DNA from: Neobacillus sp. PS3-12 | GTDB lineage: Bacteria > Bacillota > Bacilli > Bacillales > Cytobacillaceae | Assembly (NCBI RefSeq): GCF_030915385.1 | Contig: NZ_CP133268.1 | Location: 4,128,001 to 4,192,000 of the forward strand | Length of the DNA stretch: 64,000 nucleotides | Direction: 5' to 3' | Part shown: piece after piece, positions 47,756 through 56,537 of the stretch | Numbering within the stretch: the stretch's first letter is position 1 | Layout: every line of letters starts with the position of its first letter | The notes under the pieces: model-generated | Databases searched by the model: none | What the model saw: only the letters and a program-made list of their open reading frames with translations | What the model was told of the DNA's origin: nothing | Position numbers and translations under genes: made by a program

Positions 47756-48181
47756 TTGAAGATGAATGTATTTTCACCTATTCTGGTGATTGTTATTATA
47801 AATTTATTAGCAGGTTGTCAACAGGACCAACTATTTTTTGAACATAAAAATATTTTCTCGGCAAATGCAGCAATGGCAGGCAGCCGAATAAATGATGGAA
47901 TCCCAGCTCTATTTGTGCAATATGAATCAAAAGGTAATAATGTTTTTGTAGAATGTATTGTTACCGGGGTAACATTTAGAGAAAAGGATCAATCGAATAA
48001 GCAAGTAGGAAAAATGATTGTTTGGGTAGATGGGAAGAAAAGTAAAGAGGTTTCTACTGCAGCATTTATTATTAAGGATTTGGCATCGGGCAATCATAAG
48101 TTAAAGCTGGAGGTTGTGGATTTGCATAATAAACCATATGGATTATCTAAGGAATTCATGGTAAATATCCCTAAAAACTAG
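47756..48181 (+). CDS. Putative lipoprotein of unknown family
   Basis: 141 residues from a TTG with AAAGGAG 8 bases upstream. A signal peptide ends in NLLAGC, a lipobox. The mature part has no motif I recognise; it contains a beta-rich stretch with VFVECIVTGVTF and a repeated Lys-rich pattern, perhaps an immunoglobulin-like fold. I know no counterpart at this position in B. subtilis. An ATG at 47735 is an alternative start. Confidence 0.7.
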   Translation: MKMNVFSPILVIVIINLLAGCQQDQLFFEHKNIFSANAAMAGSRINDGIPALFVQYESKGNNVFVECIVTGVTFREKDQSNKQVGKMIVWVDGKKSKEVSTAAFIIKDLASGNHKLKLEVVDLHNKPYGLSKEFMVNIPKN

Positions 48182-48235
48182 AAAACTTCGCTTTCAACTA
48201 TTGTTCATGGTAAAATATTTGGTGGAGGTGAGCAA

Positions 48236-48667
48236 ATGCTTGCTACAACTGAAAGAATTCAATTATTGGAGCATGCTGACATATTAGCAGAGATGGTTTT
48301 ACAATCCGATGTTGCTGAACAATATCGAATTTGTTTATATAAATTAAAGAATAGTGAAACATCACAAGGGAAAATTAATCATTTTGTTAAAATAAAGGAC
48401 TTATATGAGGAAGTACAAAGATTTGGTAAATATCATCCTGATTACAAAAGAGTAATGAAAGAAGTAAGAGAAAGTAAACGGGAAATGGATATGGACCCCT
48501 TTGTTGCAGAGTTTAGAGTTGCCGAAAATGACCTGCAAAGCTTATTAGATGAAATAAGCACCCTTTTAGGGGGGGCAGTTTCGAAGCAAGTTAAAGTTCC
48601 AACAGGAAATCCTTTCTTCGATACTGGTTCAAGCTGCGGCGGCAGTTGCGGCGGCTGTTCTGCCTAA
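48236..48667 (+). CDS. ricF: YlbF/RicF, Y-complex regulator of RNase Y
   Basis: 143 residues (B. subtilis 149). YlbF/YmcA family helical domain, with a C-terminal tail rich in Cys and Gly (CGGSCGGC) that in B. subtilis helps bind Fe-S clusters in the YlbF-YmcA-YaaT complex. This complex redirects RNase Y and affects sporulation, competence and biofilm. Start follows GGAGGTGAG. Confidence 0.92.
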   Translation: MLATTERIQLLEHADILAEMVLQSDVAEQYRICLYKLKNSETSQGKINHFVKIKDLYEEVQRFGKYHPDYKRVMKEVRESKREMDMDPFVAEFRVAENDLQSLLDEISTLLGGAVSKQVKVPTGNPFFDTGSSCGGSCGGCSA

Positions 48668-48753
48668 TTCTAAGTAGCTTATTTTTTATTTGTCTTAAAG
48701 TATTTTTATGTGATAGACTTAAACTTAATAATGTTGTTTTGAAGGGGAACGGT

Positions 48754-49030
48754 ATGTTAACTCAAAGACAGGGATTGGTTGTTTGGCTCTATTCATTGAA
48801 ACAGGCAAAAATGCTAAGACGTTTTGGAAATGTCCATTATATTTCTAAAAAATTAAAGTATGTTGTTATGTATTGTAATCAAGAGGACTTATCCTGGGGT
48901 TATGGAAAAGCTGAATTCATATTCCTTTGTGAAAAAAGTAGAACCATCCTATAAACCTTTTTTAAAAATAGAATATGAAAATTCAATCCCTGATAAAGCC
49001 AAAGAATATGATTATAAGATGGGAATTTAA
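48754..49030 (+). pseudogene. ylbG: YlbG (UPF0298), frameshifted
   Basis: The reading frame starts like YlbG ([16 protein letters not shown]) but leaves the family sequence at the GGGG run 48896-48899 and stops at 48954. Removing one G gives a 91-residue protein ending [11 protein letters not shown], which matches B. subtilis YlbG (90 aa) to its last residues. The downstream half is intact to the stop at 49028-49030. Either a sequencing error or a recent mutation. GAAGGGGA is the ribosome site. Confidence 0.85.
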
Positions 49031-49060
49031 GTGAGAAGCAACGGTGCTCTCACTTTTTTT
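49031..49060 (+). terminator. Terminator after ylbG
   Basis: GTGAG plus AGCA pairs with TGCT plus CTCAC with one bulged A and an ACGG loop, followed by seven Ts. Confidence 0.8.
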
Positions 49061-49084
49061 ATATCTGTTAATTTTTTTAAAGTA

Positions 49085-49236
49085 AAATAAAAAACCCTGC
49101 AGAAAAATCTGCAGGGTCCTTCTACATCCTTGACTAAGGATAGAAGGCAAAGGGAGAGGAGAAACCTAGGAAGAACTTATGGGGAAACGTAAGTCTTCTC
49201 CGCGGTTGGCAACAACATCCTCGAATTGATGTTGTT
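49085..49236 (-). ncRNA. csfG: CsfG-like sporulation small RNA (ylbH leader element)
   Basis: About 150 nt on the minus strand in the ylbG-ylbH gap, the location of CsfG in B. subtilis. Hairpins in order from the 5' end: AACAACATC with GATGTTGTT (49211-49236), an imperfect stem around 49165-49200, CCTTCTA with TAGAAGG (about 49119-49148), and a terminator (ACCCTGCAGA stem, 49094-49117) ending in a T tract. A pyrimidine-rich unpaired stretch (CTCCTCTCCC) could pair with ribosome sites. Known CsfG is made only in the forespore. Identity rests on position and structure. Confidence 0.7.
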
Positions 49237-49241
49237 AATTA

Positions 49242-49270
49242 CATTATTTCCATAAAAAAAGTGCTTATAC
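49242..49270 (-). promoter_or_regulatory. Candidate sigma-F/sigma-G promoter of the CsfG-like RNA
   Basis: On the minus strand GTATA, a 14-bp spacer, then GGAAATAATG. The second box fits the sigma-F pattern GGNNANAHTR at every position and the first fits GYATA. It lies 6 bases before the first hairpin. Confidence 0.6.
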
Positions 49271-49418
49271 ACATTTTTAAATAAATTTTCTAAATAGGAC
49301 ATTTATCATGATAACCAAAGTTTAAATAAAGATTAATATGTTAAAATTTGTCGCAAAGAATAGGATTATGATAGGATAGGGAGGAAAAAGGAATTTGTTA
49401 ATATTGTGGTGATGAAAA

Positions 49419-49979
49419 ATGAGAGTTGTTTCAGGTACTTGTAAAGGAAGAGCCCTTAAGGCAGTTCCAGGCAATACAACTAGGCCTACGACAGATAAGG
49501 TAAAAGAAGCAATTTTTAATATGATTGGTCCATATTTTGATGGAGGAGTTGCTCTTGACCTTTTTGCTGGAAGTGGCGGGTTAGGCATTGAAGCATTAAG
49601 CAGAGGCTTGGAGAAGGCAATTTTTATCGATCGGGACAGTAAAGCTATCCAAATCATCCGTGAAAACATAAATGTTTGTCAGTTTGAGGGGAAATCGGAA
49701 GTATACAGAAACGATGCTGACCGTGCATTAAAGGCCCTGATAAAGAGAGAAATATCTTTTGATTATATATTTCTAGATCCGCCGTATAAACTTCAGCAGC
49801 TCGTAAGTTTAATGGAAAAAATGGATGAACATGGGCTGGTACATAATGGGAGCATGATTGTATGTGAACATAGCCATGAAGTAGAACTGCCTGCTTCGAT
49901 CGGGGGATTAACACAAGTGAGACACGAAAGGTACGGAATTATTGCTATCACCATTTTCTTAAAGGAACAAAAAGGGTAG
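49419..49979 (+). CDS. rsmD: 16S rRNA m2G966 methyltransferase RsmD
   Basis: 186 residues, class I methyltransferase. SAM motif DLFAGSGGLGIEALSRG (about residues 47-63) and catalytic motif FLDPPYKL near 124. It methylates guanine 966 (E. coli numbering) of 16S rRNA. B. subtilis YlbH. Directly followed by coaD, with which it shares an operon. Confidence 0.94.
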   Translation: MRVVSGTCKGRALKAVPGNTTRPTTDKVKEAIFNMIGPYFDGGVALDLFAGSGGLGIEALSRGLEKAIFIDRDSKAIQIIRENINVCQFEGKSEVYRNDADRALKALIKREISFDYIFLDPPYKLQQLVSLMEKMDEHGLVHNGSMIVCEHSHEVELPASIGGLTQVRHERYGIIAITIFLKEQKG

Positions 49980-50483
<504 letters not shown>

Positions 50484-50484
50484 A

Positions 50485-50513
50485 ACCGGGATATCCTATA
50501 CCCGGTTTTTTCT
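50485..50513 (+). terminator. Terminator after coaD
   Basis: AACCGGG / CCCGGTT stem with a 10-nt loop and a T run. Confidence 0.8.
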
Positions 50514-50548
50514 TTTAGGCATAAATGAACTCCGTATGTGTGTTGCCT

Positions 50549-51763
50549 CTATCTTTTTAATCTTACGGATAAGATAAGCACATAAAAAATAAGCGTAAAA
50601 ATCGTTATTAATGGACCCGTGTGAAGCATGCTGGTATATAGTCCATCAAGCCATGAATGATCTCCGAATTGAATGACTGGAATCGTTGGATTGTTGTCAA
50701 GATTGGCTGATTTCATTTTTGCGGATAAAGGCTCATAGAGCAAAAAAGCAAACATGCCTGCGAGTGTGCCATGGACGATCCTCGCGAAGAAAAAGGGTTT
50801 AAAGCGGATATCAGTCTGGGATAGAATACTCGCGACCTGTGCTTGGACACTAAAGCCACTAAATCCAAGAATAAAACTAGTAATGATTACTTGCTGCATT
50901 AGTGTTGCCGCTTCGACCTTACTCGTTAATTGACTTCCAAGTGTGATTTCGAATAATCCAGAAATAAATGGGATACTTAACGAAGTGGGAAAGGATAATA
51001 AAGTAAGCAGGAATTGAACTGCTTTGGCCAGGAATGCCGTTATATGTAAAAGATAGAGCATTCGGTTTAAAACAGAAAAAATAATGATAAAACCGCCTAT
51101 CATTAATAAGGTTTGAATCGATGATGTAACAGCATCTCCTAAAAGCTGGCCAATCGGTCGATTATCCTTTAATCTTGTTTGATGCAAGATTGAAAAGGCA
51201 CTTTTTAAGTGAAATTTTTTTCCCTTGTCTTTAACTTTTTCATTAATTCCCCTACCATAAAATCTCATCATGATACCAACACAAATATTACCAAGATAAT
51301 GTGATAAGGCTAAAATCATTCCCAATTTAGGGTTATGAAAAAAACCAACAGAAACCGCACCAAAAATAAAGATTGGATTCGAGGAATTTGTAAAAGATAC
51401 AAGTCTTTCTGCTTCAATTCTTGTTATTTGTCCCTCTTGACGAAGTCTGGCGGTCAGCTTTGCACCTGCAGGAAATCCCGAAGCCATCCCCATTGCCATA
51501 ACGAACCCCCCTACACCTGGAACCTTAAATAAAGGACGCATGAGTGGTTCCAAGAGGACACCAATAAACCGAACAACACCGAACCCAATTAACATTTCCG
51601 ATACAATAAAAAAAGGCAAAAGAGAAGGGAAAACAATTTTCCACCACATATCTAAGCCGCGAATGGAAGCCTGAAATGACTCCTGCGGAAATGTGATCAG
51701 CGATGCTGCCATGACGGTAACCGAAAACGACAAGAAGATGGTTTTTAGTTTAGATTGAAGCAA
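50549..51763 (-). CDS. ylbJ: YlbJ, sporulation integral membrane protein
   Basis: 404 residues with many hydrophobic helices; nucleoside-recognition (Gate) domains recur in the sequence. In B. subtilis ylbJ is a sigma-E gene needed for proper spore cortex. TTG at 51763 follows AAGGAGGT on the minus strand and gives the family length; the frame from 51805 includes the ribosome site and is rejected. Confidence 0.88.
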   Translation of the reverse strand: MLQSKLKTIFLSFSVTVMAASLITFPQESFQASIRGLDMWWKIVFPSLLPFFIVSEMLIGFGVVRFIGVLLEPLMRPLFKVPGVGGFVMAMGMASGFPAGAKLTARLRQEGQITRIEAERLVSFTNSSNPIFIFGAVSVGFFHNPKLGMILALSHYLGNICVGIMMRFYGRGINEKVKDKGKKFHLKSAFSILHQTRLKDNRPIGQLLGDAVTSSIQTLLMIGGFIIIFSVLNRMLYLLHITAFLAKAVQFLLTLLSFPTSLSIPFISGLFEITLGSQLTSKVEAATLMQQVIITSFILGFSGFSVQAQVASILSQTDIRFKPFFFARIVHGTLAGMFAFLLYEPLSAKMKSANLDNNPTIPVIQFGDHSWLDGLYTSMLHTGPLITIFTLIFYVLILSVRLKR

Positions 51764-52015
51764 ATGAAAATACCTCCTTCCCATCACTAACATAAATAGA
51801 TACAATCAAAAGTAAACATATGGTTTTGCATGTATACCAAGTGTTAATACCCTTGTCCCATATAACACAATATACTCATAGAAAAAGAAAATAGACCATA
51901 GGATTGGAGAGATTTCCTTTAGGAAAAAACAAGTGCAGTTAATGTAAAATACTGCATTTATAAAAGTTTAAACATAGATAAAATAGATACGGTGATTTTG
52001 AGGGAGTGGTAAAAC

Positions 52016-52795
52016 GTGAGTCATCCAAAAATCGGATTGGCACTTGGGTCAGGTGGTGCAAGGGGGTTTGCACATTTAGGTGTAATTAAGGTACTGGTTG
52101 AAGAAGGTATTCCCATTGATCTGATTGCGGGGAGCAGTATGGGATCTCTTGTTGCTTGTTTTTATGGAGTAGGGATTGAATTAGAACATCTTTATAAATT
52201 ATCTGGAGCATTTAAGCGTAAGTTTTATCTCGATTTTACGGTACCAAAAATGGGTTTTATAGCGGGGAAAAGATTAAAAGAGTTTATTAAAGTTTTTACA
52301 CATGGAAAAAATATTGAGGACCTGTTAATACCGATTGGTGTGGTGGCTACAGATTTATTAACAGGGGAGAAAGTTGTCTTTAGAAATGGTCCAATCGCAG
52401 AGGCTGTTAGGGCAAGTATTTCTATCCCTGGTATTTTTGTGCCTGAAAAGTATAATGGCCGCCTTTTAGTAGACGGAGGCGTTGCTGATCGTGTTCCTGT
52501 TTCAGTTGCTAAGGAAATGGGCGCAGATATTGTCATCGCAGTTGATGTATCACGAGTCAAGCGCAATGCTGAAATTTCCAATATTTATGATGTGATCATG
52601 CAAAGTATTGATATTATGCAAACCGAGATTGTAATCAATCGTGAAATTGCCTCTGATTTTATGATCCGTCCACCAGTAGAAAATTTTAGTTCACGTGCCT
52701 TTACAAATATCGAGGACATCATTCAAGTTGGTGAAGCAGAAACCAGAAAATACATTAAAGAAATTAAATCTGTTATTACTAATTGGAAGGGGTAG
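52016..52795 (+). CDS. ylbK: Patatin-like phospholipase family protein YlbK
   Basis: 259 residues. Patatin fold with the oxyanion motif GSGGARG (residues 11-17), nucleophile elbow GSSMGS near residue 41, and the catalytic Asp in DGGVADRVP. A predicted serine lipid acyl hydrolase, similar to RssA. GTG start with GGGAG upstream. Co-directional with ylbL. Confidence 0.88.
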   Translation: MSHPKIGLALGSGGARGFAHLGVIKVLVEEGIPIDLIAGSSMGSLVACFYGVGIELEHLYKLSGAFKRKFYLDFTVPKMGFIAGKRLKEFIKVFTHGKNIEDLLIPIGVVATDLLTGEKVVFRNGPIAEAVRASISIPGIFVPEKYNGRLLVDGGVADRVPVSVAKEMGADIVIAVDVSRVKRNAEISNIYDVIMQSIDIMQTEIVINREIASDFMIRPPVENFSSRAFTNIEDIIQVGEAETRKYIKEIKSVITNWKG

Positions 52796-52805
52796 TTTTC
52801 TTACG

Positions 52806-53825
52806 ATGCGGAAAAAGCTTTTTATCGGTTCAACCATCGTTGCAGCCATTGTTCTTATTGGCGCAATGTTCTATTCGCTGCCATTTTACATTACGAAGCC
52901 TGGGATGGCAAAAGCGCTTAAGCCGATTATTACTGTTAAAAACGGAAAGAAAGATAAAGGAAATTTTATGTTAACAACAGTAAGAATGGGTCAGGCAAAT
53001 ATTTACTCTTATGCTGAAGCAAAAATGAGCAAATTTGAAGAAATATACCCGGAAAGTGAAATCTTAAACCCGACGGAAACAGAAGAAGAATACAATGTCA
53101 GGCAGCTTTATCTGATGAAAGATGCCAAACTAAACGCTACAGATGTTGCATACCGTAAAGCAGGTTTACCTGTTAAGTTTAAATATAATGGTATTTATGT
53201 TCTTAGTGTATTGCCGAATATGCCTGCCTATGGAAAACTAAAGGCTGGAGATCGTATTTTTAAAGTGGATGGAAATACTTTTTCTTCATCTAACGAGTTT
53301 ATGGATTATGTCCGCACGAAGAAGGCAGGAGAAGAACTAACCTTCACTTATTTACGAAAAAAGCAAACGAAGGATGTTAAAATTCAAGTAAAGCCTTTTA
53401 AACAGGAACCAAAACGTGTGGGAATTGGGATTTCTTTAGTGGATGACAAAGAGGTCATTGTAAGTCCTCCTGTCAAAATTGTTACCGATGAAATTGGCGG
53501 ACCATCTGCCGGTTTGATGTTTTCACTGGAAATTTATAATCAGTTAACGAAAGATGACCTTACAAAAGGACACCAAATTGCGGGAACTGGAACGATAGAT
53601 GTTGATGGTACCGTTGGTCCAATTGGCGGAATTGAGCAAAAGATTGTTGCCGCTGACAAAGCAGGAGCAGAAATTTTTTTAGCGCCAAACGAGCATGGGG
53701 CTAAAAAATCAAATTATCGGGATGCTTTAAAAGCAGCCCATGAAATTGGCACGAAAATGAAAATTGTCCCTGTCGATACATTTGATGAGGCTGTTACATA
53801 TTTAAAAAAATCACCTCAAAAGTAA
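52806..53825 (+). CDS. ylbL: Lon-like PDZ protease YlbL (DdcP)
   Basis: 339 residues (B. subtilis 341). One N-terminal membrane helix, a PDZ domain (about 125-200), and a C-terminal Lon protease domain with the catalytic Ser in GGPSAGLMFSLE and Lys in ADKAGAEIF. In B. subtilis it is the DNA-damage checkpoint recovery protease that degrades YneA. ATG at 52806 begins the membrane-anchor sequence. Confidence 0.92.
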   Translation: MRKKLFIGSTIVAAIVLIGAMFYSLPFYITKPGMAKALKPIITVKNGKKDKGNFMLTTVRMGQANIYSYAEAKMSKFEEIYPESEILNPTETEEEYNVRQLYLMKDAKLNATDVAYRKAGLPVKFKYNGIYVLSVLPNMPAYGKLKAGDRIFKVDGNTFSSSNEFMDYVRTKKAGEELTFTYLRKKQTKDVKIQVKPFKQEPKRVGIGISLVDDKEVIVSPPVKIVTDEIGGPSAGLMFSLEIYNQLTKDDLTKGHQIAGTGTIDVDGTVGPIGGIEQKIVAADKAGAEIFLAPNEHGAKKSNYRDALKAAHEIGTKMKIVPVDTFDEAVTYLKKSPQK

Positions 53826-53828
53826 AAA

Positions 53829-53868
53829 AAGCAGCCCCTGATTATTTTAAATAAATAGGTGGCTGCTT
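53829..53868 (+). terminator. Possible terminator between ylbL and ylbM
   Basis: AAGCAGCC / GGCTGCTT arms 24 nt apart, spanning the ylbM stop. The T tract is short, so strength is uncertain. Confidence 0.4.
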
Positions 53869-55053
53869 AAATTCTTCTTCAAAGCTTTTCACTTTTAAAT
53901 GATTTGGCAATACACATGCGTATATCCTGGATGCCTTAATATCTGGCAGAATATCTTCGTTTTTATACGAAGATAGCTTTGAAATAAGCGGCAATCCCAA
54001 ATGTGCTTTCATTTTGTTTAAATATTCTTTTCCATTTTCAGTCATTCCTAATAATCTTAAATAGGAAGCCTGCTCTAAAGAAGTCATTTGGATTTTCTTA
54101 GTGTTGGTCAAAATATGAAGACAAATTCTCTGGAGTCTTGTCCATGTATAACGTTTTGTTTTCACTTTTTCCATAAATTCTCGAAAACTATTGGATTCCA
54201 TGGCTGTTTTTATCAGCCTGTTTTCGATCCCCTCTTCAACCTCATAAATCTCCCTTAATTCATTTGGATTGGCCTGAAGGAGAAGAAATTGTAAAAATGG
54301 ATAATAATTTTCCCATTGATGAAAAATTCCAAACTGGCGGTAATAATCGGTCAGTAAAGCGTTTGTTGTCTGCGGAATAAATTGATCAATCCCTATTTCC
54401 TGTTCATTTGTTGAAAACAAGGCTTTTCGAATACTTGTTGCACTTGCAATCCGTTCAGATGCAAAATGTTCATCGTGATAATCCGCATTTTTTCGTTTTA
54501 CTGTTAAAGGTGCCATAGAGCTTTTTAGGCTGTTGATGGCCTTTAGATAATGGTAACCAAGAATATTGTTAGGTTTTGATAAATCTACAAGTCCTTGTGG
54601 AGATTTGAGTTCCTCAAAGGACAATGCCTGCGCTTTTGGATAGCTAACCCCTGTTTTAATATGTTTTTTAATATTTTCCTGGTAGGTTTCGTTCCGTTCT
54701 TCCATGAATTCCAATGTGTTATAAAAATCATGAATATCTCCATTCTCACTTCCAAAACATAAAAAATCACAACCTGCAGCATCCAAAATGGAAACAGCAC
54801 CGTTTGCAAAGTTTTCTGCCTTTTGAGTGGCGAATATGTACGGAAGTTCAAAAACAAGGTCAACCCCAGCCTGCAAGGCCATATTTGCCCGATACCATTT
54901 AGAAACCAGGGCAGGCTCCCCTCTTTGCAGAAAGTTTCCACTCATTACCGCTATGACGATATCGGCGTTTGATAATTCTTTGGCAGAGTTTAAATGATGG
55001 GCATGTCCATTATGGAAGGGGTTATATTCAACGATTAAGCCAACAGCTTTCAT
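53842..55053 (-). CDS. tmcAL: tRNA(Met) cytidine acetate ligase TmcAL (YlbM)
   Basis: 403 residues. Nucleotidyltransferase-like N-terminus with EYNPFHNGHAHHL (HxGH motif). In B. subtilis it uses acetate and ATP to form N4-acetylcytidine at the wobble position of elongator tRNA-Met. The minus-strand start follows AAAAGGAG. Confidence 0.93.
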   Translation of the reverse strand: MKAVGLIVEYNPFHNGHAHHLNSAKELSNADIVIAVMSGNFLQRGEPALVSKWYRANMALQAGVDLVFELPYIFATQKAENFANGAVSILDAAGCDFLCFGSENGDIHDFYNTLEFMEERNETYQENIKKHIKTGVSYPKAQALSFEELKSPQGLVDLSKPNNILGYHYLKAINSLKSSMAPLTVKRKNADYHDEHFASERIASATSIRKALFSTNEQEIGIDQFIPQTTNALLTDYYRQFGIFHQWENYYPFLQFLLLQANPNELREIYEVEEGIENRLIKTAMESNSFREFMEKVKTKRYTWTRLQRICLHILTNTKKIQMTSLEQASYLRLLGMTENGKEYLNKMKAHLGLPLISKLSSYKNEDILPDIKASRIYACVLPNHLKVKSFEEEFKQPPIYLK

Positions 55054-55115
55054 TGCGTTACTCCTTTTAACAAAATAGAATTATATACCATTATAACAAT
55101 GTTTCTAATTTTTTA

Positions 55116-55164
55116 ATCATATAAAAAGCCAGCCCAGTTAAATGGGCCAGCCCCTTTATTTTCA
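55116..55164 (-). terminator. Terminator after the His-rich coat gene
   Basis: GCCCA / TGGGC hairpin with a 6-nt loop, embedded in further CAGCC-type symmetry. On the minus strand it ends in five Ts. Confidence 0.6.
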
Positions 55165-55377
55165 TTAATAATGTTGCCCGTACCAGCCATGATGATGGTG
55201 GTGGTATGGATAGTAGAGACTTTGATATGGTTGGTGATAGTAAGGGTATCCATGATGATGATGCCAATCATGATGATATCCTCCTCCATAAAAACCACCA
55301 TGATGATATGGCATACCTGCGCCAAACTGTCCTCCCATCCCGTAACCAGGGATAACATGCGGTTGTGAATAGGACAT
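55165..55377 (-). CDS. His/Tyr/Gly-rich small protein, probable spore coat component
   Basis: 70 residues of low complexity: 16 His, 14 Tyr, about 14 Gly, including HHHH and HHHHH runs. No signal peptide. Such compositions are typical of Bacillus coat and crust proteins; metal binding is plausible. ATG at 55377 has GAGGTG upstream. A sigma-K-like -10 lies 44 bases before the start. It is inserted between ylbM and ylbN. Confidence 0.7.
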   Translation of the reverse strand: MSYSQPHVIPGYGMGGQFGAGMPYHHGGFYGGGYHHDWHHHHGYPYYHQPYQSLYYPYHHHHHGWYGQHY

Positions 55378-55420
55378 TTCGTTCACCTCTTTTTTTTCTA
55401 TTTTCCTTAATAAGCTATGT

Positions 55421-55429
55421 TAACAAAGA
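55421..55429 (-). promoter_or_regulatory. Sigma-K-like -10 element of the His-rich gene
   Basis: CATAGCTTA on the minus strand fits CATANNNTA, but the expected AC is not found at 16 bp upstream, so only half of the promoter is supported. Confidence 0.3.
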
Positions 55430-55627
55430 TAGGAAAGAGCTTATCTTTTTTATAAATGGGCTATTGATTTAAAATGAAGGTGTTGGCTTTTACAGATATG
55501 GATATGCTAGTAAGGGAAATAAACTCTTTGTGCTGTAAAATATACATTCTTTATGGTGTAAAGAAAATACATTGACAAAAATATTATAGGAGGCTATAAT
55601 TACCTTTGTTGCCTTGAGGTGATTCAA

Positions 55628-56155
55628 TTGAAATGGACATTAAACCAATTACAAAAATATCGAAACAAGGATTTTCCGATTGATGAGACCCTTCGGGTAG
55701 ATGAGATCAAACAAGATGATCCAACTATTCGTGATGTATCGCCAATTCATATAACGGGACGGGCAGATATTGGTTCAACAAAAGTGACGTTCCATTTAAA
55801 AATAGAAGGTCATTTAATCCTTCCTTGTTCTCGTACTTTAGTGGATGTTAAACTTCCAATTAATGTCGAAACAACTGAAACTTTTCTCTTGCAAGCATCA
55901 GGCGTTGAACCTGATGAAGAGGCTTATCAAGTTAAGGGTGATGTGATTGATCTAATGCCTGTCATTAGAGAAATACTTTTACTTGAGGTGCCAATGCAAG
56001 TGTTTTGTGAGGATGACAACAGCGAAGATGCTGCGCCACAATCTGGAAAAGATTGGGAAGTTGTTCGTGAAGAGGACAAATCAAATAAGATTGATCCTAG
56101 GCTTGCGGGCCTTGCAAAATTTTTTGATGAAAATAATTCTTCTTCCGATTCATAG
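55628..56155 (+). CDS. ylbN: YceD/DUF177 family protein YlbN
   Basis: 175 residues, DUF177, an acidic protein conserved just upstream of rpmF in most bacteria and linked to 23S rRNA or ribosome assembly. TTG at 55628 gives MKWTLNQLQKYRNK, like known YlbN, with TTGAGGTGAT upstream. Co-transcribed with rpmF. Confidence 0.9.
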   Translation: MKWTLNQLQKYRNKDFPIDETLRVDEIKQDDPTIRDVSPIHITGRADIGSTKVTFHLKIEGHLILPCSRTLVDVKLPINVETTETFLLQASGVEPDEEAYQVKGDVIDLMPVIREILLLEVPMQVFCEDDNSEDAAPQSGKDWEVVREEDKSNKIDPRLAGLAKFFDENNSSSDS

Positions 56156-56236
56156 TCGGTAGTAACAAAAGAAGTATGTGAAGAACCAGAATACTTGGTC
56201 TTCATCTTTCTTAATACTCTTAAGGAGGTGTTTGAC

Positions 56237-56413
56237 ATGGCTGTACCTTTTAGAAGAACTTCTAAAACTGCGAAAAGAAAGCGTCGCACTCATTTCAAAT
56301 TAAATGTTCCTGGTATGGTAGCATGCCCAAATTGTGGTGAAATGAAACTTGCTCACCGCGTATGTAAAGCTTGTGGAACATACAAAGGTAAAGAAGTAGT
56401 AGTGAACGACTAA
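56237..56413 (+). CDS. rpmF: 50S ribosomal protein L32
   Basis: 58 residues, zinc-binding (C+) form with CPNC and CKAC pairs. The basic N-terminus [19 protein letters not shown] is diagnostic. ATG at 56237 follows AAGGAGGTG; the longer frame from 56195 is not used. Confidence 0.97.
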   Translation: MAVPFRRTSKTAKRKRRTHFKLNVPGMVACPNCGEMKLAHRVCKACGTYKGKEVVVND

Positions 56414-56537
56414 TATTACAGCAGATGATTAAAGCACAAGAGGCGGGAAAGCCCTTGTGCTTTTGTCGTTTATTGGGACATTGTTAACAATTTCTATAAT
56501 CAAAAATTTGAAAACTTAGTAAACAGGAGTGGCAGAT

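Noticed and set aside
48885..48960. Truncated YlbG as a real shorter protein
   Set aside because: The downstream 40 residues match the family in the next frame, so the truncation is from a frameshift and not a natural end.
51934..51956. TGCAGT / ACTGCA inverted repeat upstream of ylbK
   Set aside because: Only six base pairs with an 11-nt loop; too short to call an operator in AT-rich sequence.
55113..55358. 81-codon minus-strand frame overlapping the His-rich gene
   Set aside because: It lies in another frame of the same low-complexity CAT/GAT-rich sequence, lacks a ribosome site and runs into the terminator.
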